51,409 nt of DNA, from NCBI GenBank assembly GCA_017938885.1, contig JAGBAS010000013.1:1-51409 (forward strand). Reading direction: 5' to 3'. Below are positions 41,029 to 49,248 of this stretch, piece after piece (the first letter of the stretch is position 1; each line of letters opens with the position of its first letter). The notes below the pieces were generated by a model. That model had not been told where the DNA came from and did not search any database. It worked only from the letters and a program-made list of their open reading frames with translations. The stretch comes from Clostridia bacterium (GTDB taxonomy: Bacteria; Bacillota; Clostridia; Oscillospirales; CAG-272). A program made the translations under genes and the position numbers.

Positions 41029-43545
41029 TTATGCTCCATAGTACGCGGCCAGAGCCGCCAGATCCGCTTCGGTCAGCGCGCCGTCGAAGAGCATGAACTC
41101 ATCCACGGTAGCCGCGCAGGCGGAGTATTTTCCGGTTCCGTCCTGACCGATGTTGAGCACGTCGAAGGCATCAAAGGAGATATCCTTCAGATTGTCGGGG
41201 AGGGTCAGGGAATCAAAGGCTCCGAAGTCGTAGGAGAGCTTGATTACACCGGCCTCGCGATCCACCACCATGGTCACGTGGAACCAGCCGGCGCGGTAAT
41301 CGTTCGGAAGCATGAATTCCTTGTCGGCGCGGTTGCCCTTTCCGTCGCCCAGGTTGAATTTCAGATCCTGAGAATCCCGCAGGGAGAAGATGAAGCCCGC
41401 GTTGGTGCCGGAGCCCCAGTCCTTATTGGAGATCAGAGAGGGATCCGAGGCGACCCCTGCGGACTTGACCCACATGGACACCGTAAAGCTGTCCTTCGCG
41501 GGATGGTAGTCAGCCAGGGAAACGTAGCCCTTGTCCAGAACGGCGGCCTGCCCGAAGAAGCCGTCGGCGTAGGTCACGGTGCCCTTTTCGGTGACGGTAG
41601 CGATGCCGCAGGCATCGGCGGCACTGCCGTCAAAGGTGAGGTAGGTCTTGAGATTCTTGTCGGTGATGAAATTGGTGATATACCCTGCGCTGTCCTTTTC
41701 AGGGGTGGGGACGCTCTCGCGGTCGCGGATGCTCTCGGTCTGTGCCTCCTTGCCGTAGTACTCGGCCAGCTTGACCAGATCATCCTTGCTCAGGGCACCG
41801 TCAAAGACCATGAACTCATCCACGGTGGCCGCCAGCTTGCACTTGTAGGCACCCGTACCGTCGGTACCGATACAGAGCTTGCTCAGGGCGGTGAAGGAGT
41901 CGTCCTTCAGAGAGGCGGGGATGGGAGACGAGATCATAGGCCCGAAATCGTAGCTGAAGCGGATCATACCCTCCTCGCGATCTACCACAAGGAGGACGTG
42001 CATCCAGCCCTCGTAGTAGTCGTCGGGAAGCATATGGTCGTCGTCCATGCGGTTGGTGCCGTCACCCACATTGAAGCGGATCTTTTTCTCGTCACCCCAC
42101 AGGGAGAGAACGTAGCCCTGGTTCACGCCCTTTTCCCAATCCTTATTGGAGAAGAGAACAGGATCCCCCGCGACGCCCTGGGTGTTCACCCACAGGGAGA
42201 CCGAGAAGCTGTCCTTGTCGGGAGCATAATCGGGGATGGCGACGTAGCCGTCGCTGAGCTCCACGCCGCGGCCGAAGTAGCCGTCCACGAAATAGAGCTT
42301 GCCGCCCTCCTCGGTGGCCGCGCCGCAAACGTCGCTTACGTCGCCATCAAAGGGCAGATAGTACTTCAAAGGATTGTCAATAAAGCTTGTGATGTAGCCG
42401 TCGCTCCCCTTCGCGGGAGTGGGGGTAGGCTCGTGGTAGCGGTCGGAGTCGGGATTGACGTAGACGGGACGTTCGGTAGCCGTGACCCCCTTGAAGAGTC
42501 CCGAGGGAACCCGGGCCGACCAGGTCGTGGGAGCAGTCAGACCCAGCGCGTGGAGAACCACGGCAGGGGTATCCCGCACCTCGATATCCTGAATCTCGCC
42601 CTTCTCTACCGTCCTGCCTGCGGCGGCGAACATGACGTACTTTTCCTCGTCGGTCAGACCGCCGTGACCCGTACCCGAGCCGCCGTGGTCAGCGGTGACG
42701 ATGAACAGGGTATCCCCCAGGATCCCCAGCTCGTCGTAGGTCTCGTAGAGCTTTTGAATGAGAGCATCCTGCTCCTTGATCTTATTCAACTGGGCGGTGG
42801 TATTGTAGCCCTGGCTGTGCCCCACGCCGTCGGCCTCGTCCAGCTGGATGAACAGCAGGGTGGGCTGATTCTCCTTGGCGTAGGTACAGGCTTCGTTTAT
42901 GATGGTGGCATCGGGCTTACTGCCGGACTTGTATACGCCCAGGCCGTCCTCAATGATGCCCACGTTGATAGGATTCCAGTTGCAGAAGGAGCCCAGCTTG
43001 GCCTCGGGCATCTGCTCGCGGATGACGCGGAAGACGCTGGGGAAGGGAGAATCTGCGGGATAGGGCGTGCTCTCCACGATACCGTTGGTCAGACCGTGTA
43101 TCTGGGCGGTAACGCCGTGGAGCATACTGCCCCAGCACTGGGCGCTGATGGTGGGAGTCGAGGTCAGGGCGCGATAGGTAACGGCACCCTTCTCAAAAAT
43201 ACGATCCAGATTCGGCGTATCCGCACGAGCGAAGAAGGCACCCGCGCCATCCACACCCACGATGACCACGTGCTGGTAGACCCAGCCCTCGGGGACGGGC
43301 CCCTCGGTTTCGGGCTCAGCGGTAGTCTCCTCGGTAGCGGGCTCGGTAACCTCCTCGCTGACAGCGGGCTCGGTTTCATCCGGCTCGTCGGACAAGGCTT
43401 CGCTATCGGGAGCGGCGGGGGATTCCGTTACCGTTCCTGTGGTCTCCTCGGGGGGAGAGTCGGGTGTACAAGCGCACAGAGCCGCGCCGAGCAGCAAAGC
43501 AGTCAGCATCAGCAAGCAAAGCGTCAATCTTCTGATTGGTTTCAT
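41029..43545 (-). CDS. Lipoprotein phosphodiesterase/pyrophosphatase with two LamG-like domains
   Basis: An 838-residue protein; AGGAGGT precedes the ATG at 43545. A signal sequence ends with LCAC, a likely lipobox, then a Glu/Thr/Pro-rich stretch (residues about 30-90) forms a wall-spanning stalk. An alkaline-phosphatase-superfamily domain (about 92-380) has VIVGVDGAG (metal Asp), TSTPTISAQCWGSML (nucleophile Thr/Ser region), LDEADGVGH and VTADHGGSGTGHGG (metal Asp/His). Two concanavalin/LamG-like domains (about 430-640 and 640-838) are duplicates (KDSFSVSLWVNTQGVAGDP versus KDSFTVSMWVKSAGVASDP). It probably hydrolyses an extracellular nucleotide or phospholipid-type diester while bound to a glycan. 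Confidence 0.88.
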   Translation of the reverse strand: MKPIRRLTLCLLMLTALLLGAALCACTPDSPPEETTGTVTESPAAPDSEALSDEPDETEPAVSEEVTEPATEETTAEPETEGPVPEGWVYQHVVIVGVDGAGAFFARADTPNLDRIFEKGAVTYRALTSTPTISAQCWGSMLHGVTAQIHGLTNGIVESTPYPADSPFPSVFRVIREQMPEAKLGSFCNWNPINVGIIEDGLGVYKSGSKPDATIINEACTYAKENQPTLLFIQLDEADGVGHSQGYNTTAQLNKIKEQDALIQKLYETYDELGILGDTLFIVTADHGGSGTGHGGLTDEEKYVMFAAAGRTVEKGEIQDIEVRDTPAVVLHALGLTAPTTWSARVPSGLFKGVTATERPVYVNPDSDRYHEPTPTPAKGSDGYITSFIDNPLKYYLPFDGDVSDVCGAATEEGGKLYFVDGYFGRGVELSDGYVAIPDYAPDKDSFSVSLWVNTQGVAGDPVLFSNKDWEKGVNQGYVLSLWGDEKKIRFNVGDGTNRMDDDHMLPDDYYEGWMHVLLVVDREEGMIRFSYDFGPMISSPIPASLKDDSFTALSKLCIGTDGTGAYKCKLAATVDEFMVFDGALSKDDLVKLAEYYGKEAQTESIRDRESVPTPEKDSAGYITNFITDKNLKTYLTFDGSAADACGIATVTEKGTVTYADGFFGQAAVLDKGYVSLADYHPAKDSFTVSMWVKSAGVASDPSLISNKDWGSGTNAGFIFSLRDSQDLKFNLGDGKGNRADKEFMLPNDYRAGWFHVTMVVDREAGVIKLSYDFGAFDSLTLPDNLKDISFDAFDVLNIGQDGTGKYSACAATVDEFMLFDGALTEADLAALAAYYGA

Positions 43546-43576
43546 GGGATACCTCCTATGTTGATTCGGTGCTTCC

Positions 43577-43605
43577 ATTATACTGAGTCCGCAACGGTTT
43601 GTCAA
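43577..43605 (-). promoter_or_regulatory. Promoter of the lipoprotein phosphodiesterase
   Basis: Minus strand: TTGACA (43605-43600), 17-base spacer, TATAAT (43582-43577). Confidence 0.85.
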
Positions 43606-43697
43606 TAGGATACACAAAAGAAACTTCACTTGAACAGCGTTTTTTAGTGTTATCGCCTCTGCGGACTGCCTCAAAAAGTTTTTTTGGCGGAGAAGGG

Positions 43698-43726
43698 TTG
43701 ACAAATCCCTCCGAATATGCTATACT
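43698..43726 (+). promoter_or_regulatory. Promoter of the nucleoside kinase operon
   Basis: TTGACA (43698-43703), 17-base spacer, TATACT (43721-43726). It starts a leader of about 135 bases containing the riboswitch-like element. Confidence 0.87.
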
Positions 43727-43754
43727 GTTCGTATGCTGAAAAGCATTCATGAAT

Positions 43755-43819
43755 AGCAGGTATATGCTTGCGATCCGGGCAAGCGTCTCTACAAACCACC
43801 GAATGGTTGTCTACCGGTT
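43755..43819 (+). promoter_or_regulatory. Variant purine-riboswitch-like aptamer
   Basis: P2 is GCTTGC/GCAAGC (43766-43771 with 43779-43784) with a 7-base loop GATCCGG, very close to the xpt aptamer loop GAUAUGG. The joining segment GTCTCTAC (43785-43792) matches the conserved core J2/3. P3 (43794-43798 with 43804-43808) carries CCGAA; its CC can pair with the GG of loop 2, as in the known kissing loops. J3/1 is GTCTA (43809-43813) where classic aptamers have GACTA, so the position equal to C74 (guanine recognition) is kept but the neighbour A73 is U. P1 pairs 43755-43761 with 43813-43819 with one mismatch, and a T run (43818-43823) follows. The ligand may be guanine, a guanosine derivative or something new. 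Confidence 0.6.
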
Positions 43820-43867
43820 TTTTGACCGCGTAGGCATTTTTTGTTTTTTCGAAAGGAGGAATTCACC

Positions 43868-45571
43868 GTGAAGCTGATACTGGACCATCACCCCTGCGAA
43901 CCCCGCCCGGGCGAATCCCTGTACGATATGGCACGGGATCTGGGGCTGTTCCGGGGCAAGCTCTCCACCGACCCGATTGCCGCCGAGATCGCGGGTCGGG
44001 TCTTTACCCTCAACTATGTTCCCGTCCGCGAAAAGGACGTCACCCCCGAGCGCTCCACCATCCGCAAGGCCATGGCCGCCTCGGACGGCACCGTCCGCCT
44101 TCTGCGCTATACCGACCCCGCAGGGCGGGATGCCTACAAGCGCACCGCCCAATTCGTTCTGTTCCTGGCCATCTCCAACCTCTGGCCCGAGGCGCGCGCC
44201 CAAATGAGCTGTACCGTGGGTACGGGAATCTTCTTCAAGGTCACGGGAGCAACCGACTTTTCGGTCCGGGAGCTCAAGGAGGAAGTACAGCGCATCGTAG
44301 CCGCCGATCTTCCGCTGACACGCCGCCGCATTCCTACCGACGAGGCCATCGCCTATTACCAGTCCAAGGGAATGCCCGACAAGGCGCGGTTGCTGGCTTA
44401 CCGTCCCAAGAACACCTTCGACATCTACGAGAGCGGGGATTTCGCCGATTACTTCTACGGAGAAATGGCTCCCTCCACCTCCCATCTCCGTTCCTGGGAC
44501 ATCCTTCCCTACCCCGAGGGCTTTATCTTCGTGCTTCCCGACGTTCATGATCCCGATCGGGTATCCAACTATACCGAAATGCCCAATTTCCAAGCCGTCT
44601 ATACCGAGGGAAAGGCCTGGGGGACACTCATGGGCTGTGAGACCGTAGCGGATCTCAACGAGCTGACCGCAACAGGGCGGATCCGTGAGCTCATCCGTGT
44701 CAACGAGGCACTTCACGAGAAAAAATTCTCCGAGATCGCAGATACCGTCTGCGAGGGAGGCTCCCGCGCCGTCATGCTGGCGGGGCCCAGCTCCTCGGGT
44801 AAGACCACCTCGGCCAACCGCCTGGCCACCCAGCTACGCGTCCACGGCAAGACTCCCATCCTCATGAGCCTGGACGACTACTACGTAGACAGGGACCGGA
44901 TTCCTCCCGAGCCCGACGGCTCTCTGGATCTGGAGCACATCCGCACCATCGACACGGATCTCTTCGGCCAGCATCTCCGCGCCCTGCTGGAGGGGCGGGA
45001 GGTAGAGCTTCCTTCCTTCAATTTCAAGGAGGGCAAGCGGGAATGGAGGGGACACCGTCTCCGCCTGTCCGAGCAGTCGGTCATCATTGTGGAGGGGCTT
45101 CACGGACTGAATCCCCGTCTGCTCCCCGAGGATCTCCCGCCCGAGCTGGTCTTCCGTCTGTACGTCTCCCCCCTCATTGCCCTGAACCTGGACGACCACA
45201 ACCGCATTCCCGCCAATTACCTACGCCTGCTCCGCCGCATCGTGCGGGACTACGAGGGACGGGGTGCCTCGGTGCAAAAAACTCTGTCCATGTGGGATTC
45301 GGTGCGCCGTGGGGAGGAGCGTTGGATCTTCCCCTTCCAGGAGAATGCCAACGTCATCTTCAACAGCGCGACCCTCTATGAATTAGCGGTACTGAAAAAG
45401 CACATCTTCCCCCTGCTGACTGCTATCCAGCCGGGAGAGGCCTGCTACAGCCAGGTGCGGGATATCGTCAAGATCCTCAACTACGTGCTGGAGGCCGACG
45501 TGGATGACGAGGTTCCTCCCACGGGGATCTTACGGGAATTCATCGGCGGAAACACCTTCTACAAGGCCTGA
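43868..45571 (+). CDS. Nucleoside kinase (uridine kinase-like with N-terminal TGS/ThrRS-like region)
   Basis: A 567-residue protein starting at a GTG with AAGGAGG 7 bases upstream. The N-terminal third looks like a TGS plus threonyl-tRNA synthetase editing-type region (HPCEPRPGESLYDMARDLG; DEAIAYYQSKGMPDKARLL). The C-terminal kinase domain has P-loop GPSSSGKTT near residue 300, the LDDYYVDRD substrate motif, DLEHIRTID and FNFKEGKREW. This architecture is known from bacterial nucleoside/uridine kinase-like proteins. A purine-riboswitch-like leader controls it, which suggests a purine-linked rather than pyrimidine substrate (inference). The MBL gene follows 11 bases later. Confidence 0.88.
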   Translation: MKLILDHHPCEPRPGESLYDMARDLGLFRGKLSTDPIAAEIAGRVFTLNYVPVREKDVTPERSTIRKAMAASDGTVRLLRYTDPAGRDAYKRTAQFVLFLAISNLWPEARAQMSCTVGTGIFFKVTGATDFSVRELKEEVQRIVAADLPLTRRRIPTDEAIAYYQSKGMPDKARLLAYRPKNTFDIYESGDFADYFYGEMAPSTSHLRSWDILPYPEGFIFVLPDVHDPDRVSNYTEMPNFQAVYTEGKAWGTLMGCETVADLNELTATGRIRELIRVNEALHEKKFSEIADTVCEGGSRAVMLAGPSSSGKTTSANRLATQLRVHGKTPILMSLDDYYVDRDRIPPEPDGSLDLEHIRTIDTDLFGQHLRALLEGREVELPSFNFKEGKREWRGHRLRLSEQSVIIVEGLHGLNPRLLPEDLPPELVFRLYVSPLIALNLDDHNRIPANYLRLLRRIVRDYEGRGASVQKTLSMWDSVRRGEERWIFPFQENANVIFNSATLYELAVLKKHIFPLLTAIQPGEACYSQVRDIVKILNYVLEADVDDEVPPTGILREFIGGNTFYKA

Positions 45572-45582
45572 GGAGGACTGCC

Positions 45583-46359
45583 ATGAAGATCACATCCCTC
45601 CTGGAAAACACCGCCTCCTCCACCGCCGTCGCCTGTGAGCACGGCCTGTCCCTCTATATCGAGACCGAGAACCGCCGCATCCTGTTCGACATGGGACAGA
45701 CCGACCTCTTTGCCCGCAACGCCGAGGTCCTGGGGATCGACCTGACCCAAGCAGACACCGCCATCCTCTCCCACGGTCACTACGACCATGGAGGAGGGCT
45801 TTCAATCTTCCTGTCGCTCAACGACCGCGCCCCGGTCTACGTAACCCGGGATGCTTTTCTCCCCCACTACAACGGAACCCAAAAGTACATCGGGCTGGAT
45901 CCCGCAGGGGAGAAACACCCCCGCCTCCGCCATACAGAGGGCGATCTTTCTTTGGGCGACGGACTGACCTTGCTTTCCCCCATGGGCCGAAAACGCCGCC
46001 GCCCCCTCGAAAACTGCGGCCTCACCGAGCGGGTGGGGGACACCTTCATTCCCGATGATTTCCGCCACGAGCAATATCTGCTTATAGAGGAAGCCGGAAA
46101 ACGGGTGCTCATCAGCGGCTGCTCCCACGCGGGTATTCTCGACATCATGGACTGGTTCCGCCCCGACGTTCTGATCGGGGGCTTCCACGTCTCCAAAATG
46201 CCCCTTGACCGAAGCATGACCGCGCTTGCCCGTGCCCTGGCCGCCCACAACACCGACTACTACACCTGCCATTGCACGGGTATCGAGCCCTACCGCTTCA
46301 TGCGCCCCGTACTGCCCCGCCTGTCCTACCTGGCCTGCGGGGAAAGCCTTTCCCTGTAG
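45583..46359 (+). CDS. MBL-fold metallo-hydrolase
   Basis: A 258-residue protein. SHGHYDHGGGL is the HxHxDH zinc motif, and SGCSHAGILDI and GGFHV supply later ligands. The sequence resembles the MBL group annotated as 7,8-dihydropterin-6-yl-methyl-4-(beta-D-ribofuranosyl)aminobenzene 5'-phosphate synthase, although in bacteria these rarely have that role. GAGGAGG precedes the ATG and 11 bases separate it from the nucleoside kinase, so it shares the riboswitch-controlled transcript. A phosphodiester or nucleotide-type substrate is a guess. Confidence 0.88.
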   Translation: MKITSLLENTASSTAVACEHGLSLYIETENRRILFDMGQTDLFARNAEVLGIDLTQADTAILSHGHYDHGGGLSIFLSLNDRAPVYVTRDAFLPHYNGTQKYIGLDPAGEKHPRLRHTEGDLSLGDGLTLLSPMGRKRRRPLENCGLTERVGDTFIPDDFRHEQYLLIEEAGKRVLISGCSHAGILDIMDWFRPDVLIGGFHVSKMPLDRSMTALARALAAHNTDYYTCHCTGIEPYRFMRPVLPRLSYLACGESLSL

Positions 46360-46382
46360 CGTCTGCTCTTCCATAATACGAA

Positions 46383-46417
46383 AAGATCCACCCCGTCGCC
46401 GAGGTGGATCTTCTTTT
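46383..46417. terminator. Bidirectional terminator between convergent genes
   Basis: AAGATCCACC (46383-46392) pairs with GGTGGATCTT (46403-46412), 10 bp, with A and T runs on both sides. Confidence 0.88.
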
Positions 46418-46425
46418 AAATCAAA

Positions 46426-47805
46426 TCATTTCCGCCGTCTGAATATCCTGCTGCGGAACAGAACGAGGTTCATTACGGCGAAGAACAGCACGAAAATCAC
46501 CATGGTCAGAACCGGCTTGACGGGAGCCAGAGTAGCCAGGAACATCATGGGGAAGCCGAAGATAATGGCGGGGAAATTCTGGTAGACCATGTTGTCCGAG
46601 GCGGGGGTACGGAAGTCGCCGTCCACCTCGCGGAGCAGGATGATCCCCGTGGAGGCGGTGCCCGTCAGCATACCGTACATGGTGAGAAACTGCTCCTCCA
46701 CGTAGTCGGGGAACAGGGTCTTGGCCACGATGCGGTTGTAGACGTAGGTCACCACGAGTCCCGCCACGCTCAGAATGAGGATGATTCCCCAGTAGTTCTC
46801 CAGAATATCCAGACGGATGGCGGCCACGCCGGCCACCACCATAAGGTCGAAGAAGAAATTGCTGGCTCGGGTCATGAGGAAGTTGTTGGTGTACTTCTTC
46901 TTGATGAACTTCTTCTTCATGAAGAAGTTCAGAAGCAGCTTGATGAGGGTGGCGGTCAGCACACCGAGCAGGAAATTGAAGCCGTAGATCACCGAACGCA
47001 TACCGGGGAGCAACGTCCCCAGCCCCAGCATGAGCAAATAAGCGGCCATGTAGGCTACCATGATGAGGGCAATCTGCACCGTCATCTTGTCCATGCTCTC
47101 CTGGAGCGGGATCTCCCCCTCGCTCTCCACATCCTCGGTGTGAGTACTGCCGTCCTGTCGGCGAGAGATCACCAGCCGCCCCCGCTTCTTCATGACGTTG
47201 AGGTGGATCACACCCCCGATGGCCGCCGACAAAAAGCCCATGGCGGCGATGGTCAGCCCAAAGCTCTTTCCGCCCTCAAAGCCGTGCTCCAGCTCGTAGA
47301 TATTGCCGTAATTGAGAGCCTGACCCGTGCCCTGCCCGAATCCGAAAGGGAGCAGAACGCCGGCGGCTCCAAAGAAATCCGTAAGGATCAGCGTAGCAAC
47401 CATGGTGATGCCCATGCCCACGATGGCCTGGAGCAGGTACGTAGAGACCGTGGTGACACCCGTGTTGAAGATCTCGGAGGTACGTTGCTTGGTAAGCTTT
47501 CCGCCCGTGGTCTTGAAGGAGGAGGCGATGAAGCCCAACGCCAGGGCGTGGTAGGTGATGATCTCCAGGTTGGCGGTTCCGTTACCGTTGAAGGCGGCAG
47601 AATCGAACAGAACCTCCCCCGTGACGGCCTTATACACAGCCGCCACAACAAGCAGGAGGGCACCGCCCAGCACCGACGTGGGGATCAGCGACCGTTGCAG
47701 GAGGGGTATGGTTTTTTTCAGGATATTGCCCGCCAAAAGGCTACCCAGAAGCACCGCCATGAGGACCATCCAGCCCCATACTTCAAAGTCCCAAAAATTG
47801 CTCAT
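46426..47805 (-). CDS. Sodium/glutamate-type symporter (ESS family, GltS-like)
   Basis: A 459-residue protein with about ten membrane segments. FGFGQGTGQALNYGNIYE and the second-half GMLTGTASTGIILLREVD motif are the two inverted pore-loop signatures of the ESS/GltS family. A charged central loop (MKKRGRLVISRRQDGSTHTEDVESEGE) separates two homologous halves. It should import glutamate or a related anion with Na+. The start lies inside the last 23 bases of the acyltransferase gene, implying translational coupling. Confidence 0.85.
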   Translation of the reverse strand: MSNFWDFEVWGWMVLMAVLLGSLLAGNILKKTIPLLQRSLIPTSVLGGALLLVVAAVYKAVTGEVLFDSAAFNGNGTANLEIITYHALALGFIASSFKTTGGKLTKQRTSEIFNTGVTTVSTYLLQAIVGMGITMVATLILTDFFGAAGVLLPFGFGQGTGQALNYGNIYELEHGFEGGKSFGLTIAAMGFLSAAIGGVIHLNVMKKRGRLVISRRQDGSTHTEDVESEGEIPLQESMDKMTVQIALIMVAYMAAYLLMLGLGTLLPGMRSVIYGFNFLLGVLTATLIKLLLNFFMKKKFIKKKYTNNFLMTRASNFFFDLMVVAGVAAIRLDILENYWGIILILSVAGLVVTYVYNRIVAKTLFPDYVEEQFLTMYGMLTGTASTGIILLREVDGDFRTPASDNMVYQNFPAIIFGFPMMFLATLAPVKPVLTMVIFVLFFAVMNLVLFRSRIFRRRK

Positions 47806-49012
47806 GATCGTTTCCTCGTTTCAGATTCTTGCAGCGATGGTACAGGTGAACGTACTTGACGGCGTTAAAGCGTTTATCTCCCTTGATCTGAAGCACCCGA
47901 TCCCCCGCGTATATATTCAGCTTATTTCGTCCCAGGACCGTGACCGCTGCCGTTTCGTCAAAGGGATAGAGGGTCTCCTCCCCCTTGACGGTAAGAGCGA
48001 TGCTGTGACCGTACAGCTCCACGATGGCTTTTCTGTCCAGAACCACCTTTTTCTTGTACGGGATCACCTCGGATACCCGCACCCGCTCGACGTACAGGGG
48101 CTCGGTCTCCTCTCGGAGGTCAATGCTGTTGATATAGTCCTCCTGGGCATCGTACCAATCCGCCGCGAAGCGATAGGGGAAGTCCCCCGCAAGCTCCTTG
48201 GTGGGAAGGTATCTCGCCTTGCGGCGGCATTTCAGACATTCCACCGTGTCACCGTGACTTTCAAAGGCAGACAGCCCGCAATGGGGACAGACGTACAGGA
48301 GTCTTTCCAGATACTCGGCAGACTTCCTGTGACGGTACTCGGTATCCGCGCAAGCCTCGTTGACGTACAAGCCCTCCTTGACTGTGGCGTACAGCTCGTC
48401 GTCGGTCATGGCCGCGTATTCCTCGGGCATGATGACACGGGAGACGTAGCACCGCATTTTCCCCCGGCGGGTTACGTTGCTCCATCTCGGCTCCACACCG
48501 TAGCCGCCCTCCAAACGGTAGAGCAGAATGGGCATTCCCATTTTCCGCGCCAGGGGAATGATAGCAGGACTCATGTACTCGGTACGGCCGCTGTAGGTAC
48601 GATTGCCCTCGGGGGCAATGGCGATGGAGCCCCCCTCACGGGCCACGCGGATGCAGGTCATGACCGCACGGACATCGGCGGTCTGCTTCTTGATGGGAAT
48701 GGGGGCGATCAGGTAACGGATGAGACTCGACACCCAGCCCAGGGAAAAGATATCCTCGGTAGCCAGATAGTAGATATTTCCCTTCACCGACATACCCACG
48801 AAGAACTGATCGAAGGGGGTCTGGTGGTTGAGAAGGATGCAGTAAGGTCTGTCCTCCCATTCGGCAAACTTCTCCACTTGGGCGTGGTAGCGGAGCCTAC
48901 AGTAGGTGCCCAGGGTATAGTACAGAATATTGCGCACCACCTTGTGGCGGGGACGGATCCAAGGCTTTTGCTTTTTCTTCGCCTTGGGCTTTTGGACAGC
49001 TTCGGATGCCAT
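47783..49012 (-). CDS. PlsC-like acyltransferase with zinc ribbon and PH-like C-terminus
   Basis: A 409-residue protein. NHQTPFD (NHx4D) and PEGNRT (EGxR) are the acyl-acceptor motifs of 1-acylglycerol-3-phosphate acyltransferases. After this core (about 65-250) come a zinc-ribbon pair CPHCG/CLKC (about 280-300) and a C-terminal beta-rich region that could be a PH-like domain. The ATG at 49012 follows GGAGGT. Membrane association through the N-terminal basic and hydrophobic helix is likely. The extra zinc ribbon and beta domain are unusual for simple PlsC enzymes. Confidence 0.85.
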   Translation of the reverse strand: MASEAVQKPKAKKKQKPWIRPRHKVVRNILYYTLGTYCRLRYHAQVEKFAEWEDRPYCILLNHQTPFDQFFVGMSVKGNIYYLATEDIFSLGWVSSLIRYLIAPIPIKKQTADVRAVMTCIRVAREGGSIAIAPEGNRTYSGRTEYMSPAIIPLARKMGMPILLYRLEGGYGVEPRWSNVTRRGKMRCYVSRVIMPEEYAAMTDDELYATVKEGLYVNEACADTEYRHRKSAEYLERLLYVCPHCGLSAFESHGDTVECLKCRRKARYLPTKELAGDFPYRFAADWYDAQEDYINSIDLREETEPLYVERVRVSEVIPYKKKVVLDRKAIVELYGHSIALTVKGEETLYPFDETAAVTVLGRNKLNIYAGDRVLQIKGDKRFNAVKYVHLYHRCKNLKRGNDHEQFLGL

Positions 49013-49070
49013 GGAGTCGCTTACCTCCGTTACTGAAATGTATTCATTGTATGAACTGTCTATGAAATAT

Positions 49071-49099
49071 ATTATACGGTATTTTTCGGCATCTGTCAA
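49071..49099 (-). promoter_or_regulatory. Promoter of the acyltransferase-symporter operon
   Basis: Minus strand: TTGACA (49099-49094), 17-base spacer, TATAAT (49076-49071), a full consensus match. Confidence 0.9.
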
Positions 49100-49182
49100 G
49101 TTGATTTGTCAACTTTCTTGAGAAATTCGCATTTTTCCCATGTTTTGGCAAGGGTATGCATCCAAATTAGAACCAAACGGGT

Positions 49183-49219
49183 AAAAAAAGGAACCGCCCG
49201 GCAAAAGCCGGGCGGTTCC
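49183..49219 (-). terminator. Terminator of the secreted-protein gene
   Basis: GGAACCGCCCGGC (49190-49202) and GCCGGGCGGTTCC (49207-49219) form a 13-bp stem around AAAA, with a T run on the minus strand (49189-49183). Confidence 0.92.
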
Positions 49220-49248
49220 CTTTCCCATGGATGATGCATAAAGAGCCG

